Source: Longibacter sp051155795 | GTDB lineage: Bacteria > Bacteroidota > Rhodothermia > Rhodothermales > Salinibacteraceae | Assembly (NCBI RefSeq): GCF_051155795.1 | Contig: NZ_DAXETW010000123.1 | Coordinates: 1 to 20,840, forward strand | Direction of reading: 5' to 3' | DNA: 20,840 bases | In this document: in pieces, positions 1 through 8,002 of the stretch | How positions within the stretch are numbered: the first letter of the stretch is position 1 | Layout: each line of letters begins with the position of its first letter | Notes under the pieces: model-generated | Databases searched by the model: none | What the model was told of the DNA's origin: nothing | What the model saw: the letters and a program-made list of their open reading frames with translations, nothing else | Translations under genes and position numbers: made by a program

Positions 1-685
1 CGGGAAGACTGGTCCCGATCGCTACGATCGTCAGGCCAATGACGATCTGGCTGATGCCGAGGCTGCGGGCGATGTCTACGGCGCTGTCGACCATGAAGTG
101 CGCACCCAGGGCGAGGCCGACCGTGCCGCCGACCAGGAACGCGGTCTTCATCAGCGTTGTGTCGGTCGGGGACGACGGGTCGATGTCGTCGTCATCGTCC
201 ACATCCATCTCGTCGATCATGCTCTGCGCCGTCGCGTTGTTCTGCGCGTCGTAAAGCAGGTATCCGATGAAACCGGCGAGGCAGGAAACGAGGAAGATGC
301 CGTCCGTGCGACTGATCGTCCCGTCGAGGGAGATCACGTAGAAAACAACCATCGCACCGAGCATCATCGGATACTCTTTCCGAAGAATTTGGGGCGCGAC
401 GGCGACGGGGAGGACGATGGCGCTTGCCCCGAGAATCAGCGCAATGTTGGAAATATTCGACCCGATGATGTTACCGAGCGCGAGGTGGTGTTCGCCCCCC
501 AGCGCTGCGATAAAGTTGACCAGGAATTCGGGCATCGACGTGCCGAGGGCGACGATCGTAAGGCCGACGACGACCGGCCGAATTCCGTACTCGAGGGCGA
601 TCCCGGACGCCCCGCGGATGAGCCACTCGGCACCGTAGTAGAGGATGAGCAGGCCGAGGAGAAAGAGGAGAACGTCGAAGATCAT
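1..685 (-). CDS. K+-dependent Na+/Ca2+ exchanger family antiporter (3' end cut by window)
   Basis: Inner-membrane antiporter of the CaCA superfamily (YrbG/CaxA-like), which exchanges Ca2+ for Na+. Only 228 codons are visible; the gene runs off the left edge. The first alpha repeat is clear: GLTIVALGTSMPEF at about residues 41-54, followed by GNIIGSNISNIALILG at 71-86. The second alpha repeat begins near residue 217 with GLTIVAIGTSLP, just before the edge. Between them lie several hydrophobic helices and an acidic cytoplasmic loop (about 158-170, five consecutive Asp), as expected for this family. Start is ATG at 685, directly before a hydrophobic first helix; no Shine-Dalgarno is visible. It lies 111 bp downstream of the cytidine deaminase gene on the same strand, so cotranscription is possible. 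Family assignment is firm; ion specificity is inferred. Confidence 0.9.
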   Translation of the reverse strand, partial: MIFDVLLFLLGLLILYYGAEWLIRGASGIALEYGIRPVVVGLTIVALGTSMPEFLVNFIAALGGEHHLALGNIIGSNISNIALILGASAIVLPVAVAPQILRKEYPMMLGAMVVFYVISLDGTISRTDGIFLVSCLAGFIGYLLYDAQNNATAQSMIDEMDVDDDDDIDPSSPTDTTLMKTAFLVGGTVGLALGAHFMVDSAVDIARSLGISQIVIGLTIVAIGTSLP

Positions 686-796
686 GAAGCGGGGACGCAG
701 CGATCGCCAGGCAAGGGGGGAGCGCGGAGCCAAGAGGGACTCGCTCGCGCGCAGGCGGGCTTACGGAAGGCAAGACCTTCCTGTAGGGGGAGGGCG

Positions 797-1624
797 TCAG
801 GAACCGTCTTTTACCGGTGTGGACACGACGCCGTCCCGGAGGAGTTGCGTTCCCTCGAAAAAACCGGGTAACAATTGATTCGGTGCCGATTTCTCCGGGG
901 GGGTTGAATGCCGATCCATCCAAAGCGCCGCATCTGGAGCGAGTTCCGCCAAGACCTGGCGACAGGCACCGCACGGCGTTCCGCCGGCATCGTCGAGGCA
1001 CGTCAGAAAGATTCGTCGGGCGGACGGCTCCCCGTAGGTCCGCGCAGTTCCTGCGGCGTTTCGTTCTGCGCAGAGGATACGCGCCCAGTCCGGGTGTTCG
1101 ACGTTCGCGCCGGGGAAAAAGCTGCCGTTCTCCGTCTCGATCACGGCACCGACATGGAAGTCAGACGACGGCACATAGGCAGCTTGAGCTGCGTTCCGAG
1201 CGGCGAGAATCCCGTCTTCCGGAGATACATCTGTTGAAGCCTTAAACGGGAGACGGGGATCCAGGACGCCAACCGGCTCGGGGAGGGGGACGCTACTCAG
1301 CCACACGTCGTTAGCGGAAGGGTCGATGGAGAGGTCCGCTAGAGACGAGAGGTAGTGGGCATCTCGGTCCTCTATCGGCCGGCTGAGCGCAGCGCCGGCC
1401 AACTTCGTCCGATAGCCGGCAGAGACGGCCGTCGTATATGCGTTCAGTAGCGCCGGCAGAGAAAGGGAAAATGACGCACTTTCGACGCGTACTCCTGGAA
1501 TCATCGTACCGTCGGTGCAGAGAAAGACAGCCGCTACCGGAGTTTTCGAGAACGGAGCATAGGCATGCCGGGCGAAGGCTCGGGCCTGTTCACGAAGGAC
1601 TTCGGTGACGGCAGCGGGGCTCAC
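797..1624 (-). CDS. cdd: Cytidine deaminase, two-lobed, with a degenerate N-terminal lobe
   Basis: Deaminates (deoxy)cytidine to (deoxy)uridine for pyrimidine salvage in the cytosol. The 275-aa protein has two cytidine-deaminase-like lobes. The C-terminal lobe (about 137-235) carries the zinc site: CAE at 185-187 (catalytic Glu187) and PCGAC at 217-221. The N-terminal lobe (about 1-115) keeps the fold signature YAPFSKTPVAAVF near 22-34. However, where CAERNA should be it reads PALLNA (57-62), and no PCxxC is present, so it cannot bind zinc. In E. coli Cdd the order is the opposite (catalytic lobe first, broken lobe second). Start is GTG at 1624, chosen because it begins just before the first lobe; no ribosome-binding site is obvious. 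The exchanger gene follows on the same strand. Confidence 0.88.
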   Translation of the reverse strand: MSPAAVTEVLREQARAFARHAYAPFSKTPVAAVFLCTDGTMIPGVRVESASFSLSLPALLNAYTTAVSAGYRTKLAGAALSRPIEDRDAHYLSSLADLSIDPSANDVWLSSVPLPEPVGVLDPRLPFKASTDVSPEDGILAARNAAQAAYVPSSDFHVGAVIETENGSFFPGANVEHPDWARILCAERNAAGTARTYGEPSARRIFLTCLDDAGGTPCGACRQVLAELAPDAALWMDRHSTPPEKSAPNQLLPGFFEGTQLLRDGVVSTPVKDGS

Positions 1625-1993
1625 GATAGGCGTCCGGTCGGGGACAGATATTTCGGATCGTCGTCAATCGGTCGTGCAGGTCGAGGTTCCTGCGAACGGA
1701 TGGACCTGGGATGCATTCTGTGCCGTTGACCTGGCGTCGATCGTTGGGATAGACATGAACGTAAGGGTCGATTCCACTGTCTTTGACACAAGATTACTGG
1801 ACTGCGCGTTGACGCTCATCCGGCGGACACTGATACTATCGTCGGCCCGAAACGTGTCCAACGTGTTCAAGGCGTGTGCCGCTTTGATGTTGCTGCGTGC
1901 GTCCTGTAAGGTGGGCGAGGGTCTCCGAACCGATGGCGGGGCGCGAAAAGAGGTACTGTGTCCGGCGCAAGGCATTGCGTTCCTCCTGGATTT
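1625..1993. other. Intergenic stretch between cytidine deaminase and tRNA-Leu
   Basis: About 370 bases with no supportable gene. Open frames exist on both strands, but they have weak codon character, no recognisable motif, and one of them runs into the tRNA. The stretch should hold the promoters for the leftward deaminase gene and the rightward tRNA; I could not pick out either with confidence. Confidence 0.5.
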
Positions 1994-2079
1994 GGCCCGG
2001 TGGCGGAATTGGCAGACGCAGCGGACTTAAAATCCGCTGGCACTCACGTGCCGTGCGGGTTCGAGCCCCGCCCGGGCCA
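1994..2079 (+). tRNA. tRNA-Leu (anticodon UAA)
   Basis: An 86-nt class II tRNA. The acceptor stem is GGCCCGG (1994-2000) paired with CCGGGCC (2072-2078), with discriminator A2079. The anticodon stem is GCGGA/TCCGC (2021-2025/2033-2037) around loop CTTAAAA, giving anticodon TAA at 2028-2030, which reads UUA. The long variable arm GGCAC/GTGCC is typical of tRNA-Leu. The T arm is GCGGG-TTCGAGC-CCCGC (2055-2071). CCA is not encoded after the discriminator (CACC follows). Confidence 0.97.
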
Positions 2080-2087
2080 CACCGTAA

Positions 2088-2125
2088 ACGCCCCTTGCCC
2101 GCTCCTCATGGCGGGGAGGGGGCGT
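2088..2125 (+). terminator. GC-rich hairpin downstream of tRNA-Leu
   Basis: ACGCCCC at 2088-2094 pairs with GGGGCGT at 2119-2125, and inner GCCCGC/GCGGG pairing extends the stem. It sits nine bases after the tRNA, a sensible place to end the transcript, but no T-run follows. It may be a processing or termination structure rather than a standard intrinsic terminator. Confidence 0.4.
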
Positions 2126-2335
2126 CGCGTATGCTGCCATTTGTGATCGGCGCTGACGTTCTCCCGTCCGTGGAGGGGGCACAGACCCCGCGACATCTGT
2201 GTGTAGCATGCGCGAATTTCCGGTCTTTCGCGTTCTCCGGCGCGCAAATCGGGACAATCCTGCAACCGGGCGGCACAGCGCGCGGCGTTCCCCGTTTCGG
2301 CACGCGTTCTTTGTCCCAGAGCACCATCCCCGCGC

Positions 2336-3598
2336 ATGTCCGCCCTTACGACTTTCTTCGACACCGATCGACGGGTGCTCGCCCTCGCGATCGCACGGAT
2401 GGCGGATGCGCTGGGCAACTCGTTTCTCGTCATCGTGCTTCCGCTTTACGTCGCGAGCGGCATCGTCAGCGGGGACGCTTTCGGTCTGTCCGAGCCGATG
2501 ATTGCGGGACTGGTGCTGGCCGTGTTCGGCATCGCGAGTTCGATCGCACAGCCGTTCGCCGGGCGATTGTCCGACCTCGCCGGCAAGCGGCGCGTGTTCG
2601 TCGTGGGCGGGCTGCTCGTTTTCATGGCGTCGAATCTCGGGTTTATCTGGGCGGAGAATTACACGCTGCTGTTCGCCCTGCGAATCATTCAGGGGACAGC
2701 GGCGGCGTTCACCATCACGGCGAGCATTGCGCTTGTGAACGAGGTCAGTCGAATGGACAGCCGGGGTGGCAATATGGGCGTGTACAATTCGTTTCGCCTG
2801 GTCGGGTTTGGCGCTGGCCCCCTGCTGGCCAGTCTTATTATTGAGGGCGGCCCCTACACCGTGCCGGGCACGGAGGGGAGTGTGACGGGGTTTGAGGTCA
2901 CCTTCTTCATCGCCGCCCTTGCCGCATTCGTCAGCATCGTGCTCGTCCTGTCGATCGTGGAGGATCCGAAGAACCCGGAAACGGCTGACCGGCGGTTTAA
3001 TCTGGCCATCCTCGACCGTTCCGGGCGCAATACGCTGGATCCCATTTTCGCTCTGGGGGTCTCCACGATGGTGATGGCGGCATGCGTTGCTATGCTATCG
3101 ACCCTCGAGCCGCAGGTCAACGATCGGCTCGACCAGTCGCCCATCCTGTTCGCGATCGAGTTTGTGGCCCTCATCCTGACACTCGCTCTCGTGCAGCCGT
3201 TCGTCGGGCGGCTAACCGACCGCTACGGCCGCAAAGCGTTCGTCGTCTACGGCCTCATCGCGCTTGTACCGACCACGCTGGTACAGGGCTTCGTCGTAAC
3301 GCCCGGTCAGATGATTGTCGCCCGCGCGCTCCAGGGGCTTGCGGGGGCCTGTGTGTTTGCCCCTGCGCTTGCGCTCGGGGGGGACCTGGCCGACAGCGGG
3401 GCCTCCGGCACTCAACTCTCCGTACTGACCGTTTCGTTCGGGCTGGGTATAGCAGCCGGGCAAATACTCGCGGGGTCGGTGGTCGAGTACGGTTTCTTTG
3501 TGCCCTTCCTTGTTGGGGCGCTTCTGGCCTTGGTCGGAGCCACCATCGTGCACTCGGAAGTCGTCGAACAACGTCGCCCGATGACCGCTCCCACGTGA
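2336..3598 (+). CDS. Major facilitator superfamily (MFS) transporter
   Basis: A 420-aa inner-membrane secondary transporter with about 12 hydrophobic segments. The MFS loop 2-3 motif A is seen at 76-86 (GRLSDLAGKRR) and again in the second half at 291-300 (GRLTDRYGRK), which confirms the two six-helix bundles. A hydrophilic central loop (about 208-235) separates them. RIIQG followed by a small-residue-rich helix near 116-130 resembles drug-efflux members (TetA/Bcr type). Start is ATG at 2336, ten residues before a conserved R-MADALGNSF first helix; there is no Shine-Dalgarno. The gene appears monocistronic, about 250 bp after the tRNA. The substrate cannot be told from the sequence; multidrug or metabolite efflux is possible. 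Confidence 0.88.
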   Translation: MSALTTFFDTDRRVLALAIARMADALGNSFLVIVLPLYVASGIVSGDAFGLSEPMIAGLVLAVFGIASSIAQPFAGRLSDLAGKRRVFVVGGLLVFMASNLGFIWAENYTLLFALRIIQGTAAAFTITASIALVNEVSRMDSRGGNMGVYNSFRLVGFGAGPLLASLIIEGGPYTVPGTEGSVTGFEVTFFIAALAAFVSIVLVLSIVEDPKNPETADRRFNLAILDRSGRNTLDPIFALGVSTMVMAACVAMLSTLEPQVNDRLDQSPILFAIEFVALILTLALVQPFVGRLTDRYGRKAFVVYGLIALVPTTLVQGFVVTPGQMIVARALQGLAGACVFAPALALGGDLADSGASGTQLSVLTVSFGLGIAAGQILAGSVVEYGFFVPFLVGALLALVGATIVHSEVVEQRRPMTAPT

Positions 3599-3797
3599 TT
3601 CTGAGTTCATTTGGGCAGTGCCTCCCCTTGTGAGAAGGACGTGAGTCCTGCCATACGAGGTGCTATGAGGGAAACCCTGAGCATCGCGCGCGTTGACATT
3701 GTCGAGTAGGTGACCGAGTCGGGCAGCGAGATAGCCGCATAGCGCCGCCGACTGGCCGGCTCAGATCGAACCAAATTATCGCAACGACCGCTACGAC

Positions 3798-4058
3798 ATG
3801 CGAGGAGTCAGTTTTAAGCCGCAGGATGCCGACGATTTTTCCACGGGAGAGATTAAATCGTACGGTGGGATTTACGCCGCGACAGCGGAAGACTTTGCCG
3901 GTGCTCTGAAGGTGGAGCCGGAAGAACTCATTGAAACGGTGAAGTCGTCCGACATCGAGCCGCTGACGGCCGTGGGCGATGAAGACGACCCCGGCAAGTA
4001 CAGCCTTTCGTTCGAACGGGACGAGTTCGAACGTCTTCGCGACCTCCTCGTCGAGTAG
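3798..4058 (+). CDS. Small acidic protein, unknown function
   Basis: An 86-aa soluble protein that I do not recognise. It contains 22 Asp/Glu against 9 Lys/Arg, no Cys, no signal peptide and no membrane segment. The sequence looks like a genuine small domain: a short N-terminal segment, a possible helix at 30-50 (EDFAGALKVEPEELIETV), and an acidic amphipathic C-terminal helix (72-86). Codon third positions are GC-rich as in neighbouring genes, which supports coding. ATG at 3798 is the only sensible start. It stands alone in a roughly 820-bp gap between the MFS gene and the flippase-like gene. The strong acidity would fit a salt-adapted cytoplasm, but that is inference. Confidence 0.6.
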   Translation: MRGVSFKPQDADDFSTGEIKSYGGIYAATAEDFAGALKVEPEELIETVKSSDIEPLTAVGDEDDPGKYSLSFERDEFERLRDLLVE

Positions 4059-4418
4059 GTCATGCTGTACCGCGTGCCGTGACGCCCAAGGCGCGCAGCG
4101 CTCTTTTCCGTTGATCTCCTACGCCTGTCTCGCCTTTCGGGACAGGCGTTCGAGCGTTTGTAGCTTATCGGGCGCGGCGGAAGCCCGTCGTACAGGACAA
4201 CGGGCATGGAATCGCTTGCGAATACGGGCCTCAACATCGACGTTGACGAGACCCCGTCTTCTTTTCTCGTGTACGCGTACGAAAGAAGATATGCATTCAG
4301 GAGTGTGGCGCACCGTTTGTTCGGATGGCCCGTGTAACAGCCTCGAAACGGGATGTGCTGCATGTAATGGCCTGCGGCGTCTTGAGAATCGATAACCTGC
4401 GGATCATAACGTTCGGCG
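4059..4418. other. Intergenic stretch upstream of the flippase-like gene
   Basis: About 360 bases without a convincing gene. The one notable structure is a hairpin at 4121-4149, listed separately. The rest holds only short frames with poor codon character, including a 36-codon frame from 4325 that overlaps the next gene start and that I do not consider coding. Confidence 0.5.
4121..4149 (+). terminator. Perfect 9-bp stem hairpin downstream of the small acidic gene
   Basis: ACGCCTGTC (4121-4129) pairs exactly with GACAGGCGT (4141-4149) around an 11-nt loop. It lies 63 bases after the small acidic gene. The following bases are only weakly T-rich (CGAGCGTTTGT), so it is a plausible but not classical terminator. 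Confidence 0.4.
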
Positions 4419-5570
4419 ATGACCGACCCGCTTGAGAGCGGACCACACGACTCCACTGCCGACGCTGCCCAGGCGAATGGCTCTTCGACCGAGACCGAAC
4501 CGGGTGAATCGGCCTCGAACCGATCGAGCGTCCCGGTCGAACAGCGCGGCGTTTCTCCGTCCAGGCCCTCGGCGTCGCAACGGACGCTGCGATCGAGGCC
4601 GTGGTCGTGGGTGCGACTGATCCGGCGGAAGCTGCCCATCAAAAATTTCGCTCCGGTCGTCGGCTTCCTGATATTTGTTGTCGTCGCCTGGGTGATGGTG
4701 CATGAGCTGCGCGACCTTCCGCTGCGTGAGGTCGGCGCGTATCTCGCGGATCTCCCGCTGTCCTACATCAGTCTCGCGTTTGGCCTGACAGCGCTCAACT
4801 TTATCGTCTTATCCGGCTACGACTGGCTGTCGATGCAGTACGTCGGCGTCGATCTCCCCTACCGTCGCGTTGCGTTTTCTGCGTTTATCGGATACGCGTT
4901 CAGTCAGGCGATCGGCAATCCGTTGATTACGGGCGGTGGCGTGCGCTACCGGCTGTATTCGTCGTGGGGGCTCAGCGGACGCGAGATTGCCAAAACGGTT
5001 CTCTTCGCAGGCATCTCATTCTGGCTTGGCTGTTTCGCACTCGGCGCGTTTCTTTTTCTGGGCCAGCCCGTGTCGCTGCAGGCGCTTGAGCTTCCTGTGC
5101 AACCGGCACTGATCGGACTTGCGTGTTTGCTGCCGACCGCCGGGTATGTAGGACTCACGAGCCTGCGCGAACGGCCGCTCGTCGTTCGTGGATGGTCGCT
5201 TGACATGCCGGCGCAATGGATGGTTCCGGTGCAGGTCGGGCTGGCCGTGTGCGACCTCTTCGTCGCAGCGAGTGTGCTCTACGTTCTCTTGCCGTCGGGT
5301 GCAGATGTGTCTTACCTCTATCTCCTGGGTGTTTTTCAGATTGCACTGATTGCTGGGGTCCTGAGTCATGTACCGGGCGGTTTGGGCGTCTTCGACGGGA
5401 TTCTGATCATGATGCTGGATCCGTTTCTGAGCACGTCGGTCGTTGTCGGCGCGATCCTCGCCTTCCGGGTTATCTTTCACATCCTACCGCTCACGCTGGC
5501 GTCGCTCTCGTATCTCGCATTCGAGACGCTTCAGGTTCAGGAGAGCCTGAGCGAGCGGCCGACGGCGTGA
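4419..5570 (+). CDS. MprF-type flippase-domain membrane protein (no lysyl-transferase domain)
   Basis: A 383-aa integral membrane protein matching the N-terminal transmembrane (flippase) region of MprF/lysylphosphatidylglycerol synthase and the related YbhN/UPF0104 family. Residues 1-60 are a Ser/Pro/Glu-rich disordered tail, followed by a basic patch (RLIRRK) and about eight hydrophobic helices. Family hallmarks are GYAFSQAIGNPLITGGGVR (158-176) continuing into YRLYSSWG, and HVPGGLGVFDG (317-327). The protein ends ten residues after the last conserved region. The C-terminal DUF2156 aminoacyl-transferase domain of true MprF is therefore absent, and no such gene follows. In MprF this region moves aminoacylated phosphatidylglycerol across the membrane; here the lipid substrate is unknown. 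Start is ATG at 4419; no Shine-Dalgarno. Confidence 0.85.
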   Translation: MTDPLESGPHDSTADAAQANGSSTETEPGESASNRSSVPVEQRGVSPSRPSASQRTLRSRPWSWVRLIRRKLPIKNFAPVVGFLIFVVVAWVMVHELRDLPLREVGAYLADLPLSYISLAFGLTALNFIVLSGYDWLSMQYVGVDLPYRRVAFSAFIGYAFSQAIGNPLITGGGVRYRLYSSWGLSGREIAKTVLFAGISFWLGCFALGAFLFLGQPVSLQALELPVQPALIGLACLLPTAGYVGLTSLRERPLVVRGWSLDMPAQWMVPVQVGLAVCDLFVAASVLYVLLPSGADVSYLYLLGVFQIALIAGVLSHVPGGLGVFDGILIMMLDPFLSTSVVVGAILAFRVIFHILPLTLASLSYLAFETLQVQESLSERPTA

Positions 5571-5794
5571 AGACTGCCAGCGTTTCAATCTAAATATATC
5601 CGTTATTGCAAATAAAGAAACGGACTGAGGGGAGGGATAGCCTGAGAAGGGGGGCGTTGCGACGAATCTTTCTTCCCTGTGCTAGGGCGCGCGCCCGCGG
5701 GAGAACATACCATTTCGTCCGGTCTGGCGAACGTCTCGTCTCCCGATCGGACGATGGAGACGGTGCTATCGGTGTTCGAGGAGTGCCGGCAGGG

Positions 5795-6676
5795 TCAGGA
5801 TTGCCTCGATATCCAGTAGGTTGCGCCCAGGATGAAACAGCCGCCGGTGATCGTCCAGGCGTCCAGGACGTCGTGCAGAATCACGACGCCCAGGATGGCG
5901 CCAACGACGGGTTCGATGTTCAGAAACACGCCGGAGCGTGCCACGCCAACATGGCGAAGGCCCCAGTTCCAAAGGGCATACGTGAGCGCTGTACAGCCGG
6001 CGCCGAGCACGATCAGCGAGATCCATGTGATAGTGTTCAGGTCTAGTGCCGGAACACCGGGCCATAGCAGTCCGACAGGGAGCATGAAGACCGTACCGAT
6101 GGCCATACACGTCGCCGTCGTGAAGAGCGGGGGATATCGGTCCATCAAGTCTTTGGTCACGATGGACCAGGCGGTCAGCGTCAGGATGGAGGCGAGGACC
6201 ATCACGTCGCCGAGTGTGTCACCGGGCGCCTCTGGTCGACCGACCATGACGAGGACGCCGAGCACGGATGCTCCCACCGCCAGCCATTCGGATCTCGAAA
6301 GCCGATCCGTGCCGACGACCACGGAAGCCACAGCCATAATTGGAGGGGCGGCACCGATGATGAGCGACGCCCGTGCCGCCGTGGTTCGGTCCAGCCCCTC
6401 GAACTGAAGAAGGAAGCTAATCGGGACCATCAGCAGGCCGGCGAGCACGAAACGTCGCCGATCCTGGTGTGCGATCTGCACGGAGGGAAACCAGTAGCGC
6501 GAGAGGGGGAGCAGGATGATCGTCCCGATGAGGAAGCGTGCCAGGACCACGTGGGTTGCAGGCAATGCGCGGAGGGCGATTTTCCCGAAAAGGAAGGACA
6601 TTCCCCAGAGTGCGGCAGCAGCCGCCAGCGCCATTACGGCGCGTGACATGGTTCGGTCCTTGGTTGCAGTCGTCAT
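5795..6676 (-). CDS. EamA/DMT-family transporter
   Basis: A 293-aa inner-membrane protein with ten predicted helices in two EamA repeats (about 14-146 and 155-290), the usual length for drug/metabolite-transporter superfamily permeases. Characteristic segments are AALWGMSFLFGKIAL in the first helix and ALTYALWNWGLRHVGVARSG followed by N-EPVVGAILGV near 235-268. These resemble the RhaT/YdcZ/PecM-like branch that exports amino acids or metabolites; the substrate is not predictable. Start is ATG at 6676. Its upstream neighbour (the exported protein gene) ends 31 bp earlier on the same strand, so the two are probably cotranscribed. The 3' end faces the flippase-like gene, and the 220-bp gap between them contains an AT-rich patch around 5590-5620. 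Confidence 0.9.
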   Translation of the reverse strand: MTTATKDRTMSRAVMALAAAAALWGMSFLFGKIALRALPATHVVLARFLIGTIILLPLSRYWFPSVQIAHQDRRRFVLAGLLMVPISFLLQFEGLDRTTAARASLIIGAAPPIMAVASVVVGTDRLSRSEWLAVGASVLGVLVMVGRPEAPGDTLGDVMVLASILTLTAWSIVTKDLMDRYPPLFTTATCMAIGTVFMLPVGLLWPGVPALDLNTITWISLIVLGAGCTALTYALWNWGLRHVGVARSGVFLNIEPVVGAILGVVILHDVLDAWTITGGCFILGATYWISRQS

Positions 6677-6707
6677 TCAGTGGTGGATGTGCAGGAAGAA
6701 TACGTGG

Positions 6708-7532
6708 TCAGTATACCCAGCGACCGAGCGGCTTGATGGGCTCCCAGGTGCCTCCGACCCGCCGGTAGGCAACCCATACGCCCCCGCTGATCCCCCAGCC
6801 GAAGGCTGTGATGGCGCGGTCACGGGATTCATTCATGAGGACGGAGAGGTGGGGAGGAGAATGCATTCGGCGAGACGTCCGTACCCAGTCGGTTAATCCG
6901 AGAAACGGCTGTAGGCACCGAATTCGGCGTTGCAGTTCGGCGTTCGTGATGGCCGCGCCACCGGGGAGGAAGAAGTCGATCACCTCCGAGCGAAACGGCT
7001 CTCCGGCATACAGCAGAAAGCGTGGATCGGTGCCGTTCTGTCGGGGTCCGAGTGCGCGGGGGCGGAAGGGTGCGATCGTATCGGCGCGGATGAGCGGCGG
7101 CCGGTCCCAGTTGAGCTCCAGCGCGTAATCCTCTCGCTCCCATCGCTCAAACGTCGAGTCCGGTGCAACGTCGACAACGAGGCGCGGCTGGATGACGGCG
7201 TATGGCTTCCTGCCCGTCCACGTCGACGTCTGGTGCGGGTCTCGGTACGGCTCAAAGACGTTCTCGACGAGACGATAAGCGGTGCGGTGAAGCGGCGGCA
7301 GGGCGACGCGTTCGATCGGCTGGAGTGGCCGGAGCTCCGTCTGCCACTGGATGAGATAGTATTCGACGGCCTCCGTGCCGGCAGTGCACGCGTCGTCAAG
7401 AGACAAACGCGTCTCTCCAGGCGACACCTTCTGTGCCGTTGCAGGCGTAAGGCTGAACACCACGCAGAGAACCAGGGCCACCAGGCGAACCGGTCGGCAA
7501 AGATACGTATGACGAGGTAAGGCCTCAGGCAC
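6708..7532 (-). CDS. Exported protein of unknown function
   Basis: A 274-aa protein with a clear Sec-type signal peptide: basic n-region (RHTYLCRPVR), hydrophobic core (about 17-27) and a likely signal peptidase I site ATA|Q at 33/34. No lipobox is present. I do not recognise the mature part. It has two cysteines (about residues 48 and 203 in the precursor) that could form a disulfide, many Arg/Pro/Trp residues and no further membrane segment, which fits a periplasmic or surface soluble domain. The C-terminus ends in an aromatic motif (WVY). Start is GTG at 7532, the only start that keeps a full signal peptide. It sits directly upstream of the EamA transporter gene (31-bp gap), suggesting an operon, but no functional link can be deduced. 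Confidence 0.72.
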   Translation of the reverse strand: MPEALPRHTYLCRPVRLVALVLCVVFSLTPATAQKVSPGETRLSLDDACTAGTEAVEYYLIQWQTELRPLQPIERVALPPLHRTAYRLVENVFEPYRDPHQTSTWTGRKPYAVIQPRLVVDVAPDSTFERWEREDYALELNWDRPPLIRADTIAPFRPRALGPRQNGTDPRFLLYAGEPFRSEVIDFFLPGGAAITNAELQRRIRCLQPFLGLTDWVRTSRRMHSPPHLSVLMNESRDRAITAFGWGISGGVWVAYRRVGGTWEPIKPLGRWVY

Positions 7533-7762
7533 GGCGAAGGAGGGTGGATTGCGCAGGTACCGTCACTACGTACTGACGGGGCCGGCGGATGGGTTTCGTG
7601 GCCGGACGAGAGGCGACGACTTCTCGCAGTATCGTGACGGACTTCGTGACGTGAACCTGCGACGACGGAGAGGAGTCGGCCTCTGTTCGACCGGCCGGTA
7701 CGCATCCACGTGGCGAGTAGACCCGGGAGCAATTCCGTCACGACGGAGGTGTGAGCAAGCGA

Positions 7763-7792
7763 GTTGCTGCTTCTGTAGTTGCTGCTTCTGTA
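7763..7792 (+). repeat. Perfect 15-bp tandem duplication
   Basis: GTTGCTGCTTCTGTA occurs twice head to tail (7763-7777, 7778-7792). Read in the frame of the downstream CBM48 gene it spells VAASV twice. It lies 43 bases before the 21-bp array. Confidence 0.95.
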
Positions 7793-7834
7793 GGGAGCGC
7801 CGAAAGCGTCGCGGGAAGGTGCGAGGCTCCCCCA

Positions 7835-8002
7835 AGCGTCGCACTTGCACGAGCGAGCGTTCCACGTTCAGGATGTAGCGTTGCCCGTTCCCGTTTGAGC
7901 GTTGCGGTCCGTGGCCGTAGCGTTCCATTCCCGGGCCGTAGCGTTGCGTTATGCGTCGGGAGCGTTTCCTTTTCGGGTCGGAGCGATGGACTTTTCCACG
8001 CG
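7835..8002 (+). repeat. Degenerate 21-bp tandem array, eight units
   Basis: AGCG recurs at exactly 21-base steps: 7835, 7856, 7877, 7898, 7919, 7940, 7961 and 7982. The first eight positions are strongly kept (consensus AGCGTTGC: AGCG 8/8, T5 7/8, T6 6/8, C8 7/8). The remaining thirteen positions vary freely apart from a frequent G at position 17. No spacers separate the units, so this is not a CRISPR. In the frame shared with the downstream gene each unit encodes a heptapeptide beginning Ser-Val (SVALARA, SVPRSGC, SVARSRL, SVAVRGR, SVPFPGR, SVALCVG, SVSFSGR; the last unit begins SD). It may be a coding heptad repeat, or a non-coding array with two-helical-turn phasing. Confidence 0.9.

Noticed and set aside
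765..781. GGAAGG/CCTTCC hairpin between the deaminase and exchanger genes
   Set aside because: The stem is only six base pairs and no T-run follows on the minus strand, so I do not call a terminator.
98..871. 257-codon plus-strand open frame
   Set aside because: It is antisense to the exchanger, whose conserved alpha repeats are clear on the minus strand; the product is a low-complexity Arg/Glu/Asp-rich sequence typical of a shadow frame.
1605..2030. Plus-strand open frame of 141 codons
   Set aside because: It runs into tRNA-Leu and has no coding signature; the overlapping minus frame (1664-1975) is equally unconvincing.
3872..4642. 256-codon minus-strand open frame spanning the intergenic region
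   Set aside because: It overlaps two plus-strand genes, has no recognisable domain, and has a Ser/Arg-rich composition typical of an antisense frame.
5599..5624. TCCGTT/AACGGA inverted repeat in the AT-rich gap between convergent genes
   Set aside because: Six-bp stem with a 14-nt loop; too weak to claim as a bidirectional terminator.
7835..8002. CRISPR array
   Set aside because: Units are directly abutting 21-mers with no spacers and no palindromic repeat, and no cas genes are present.
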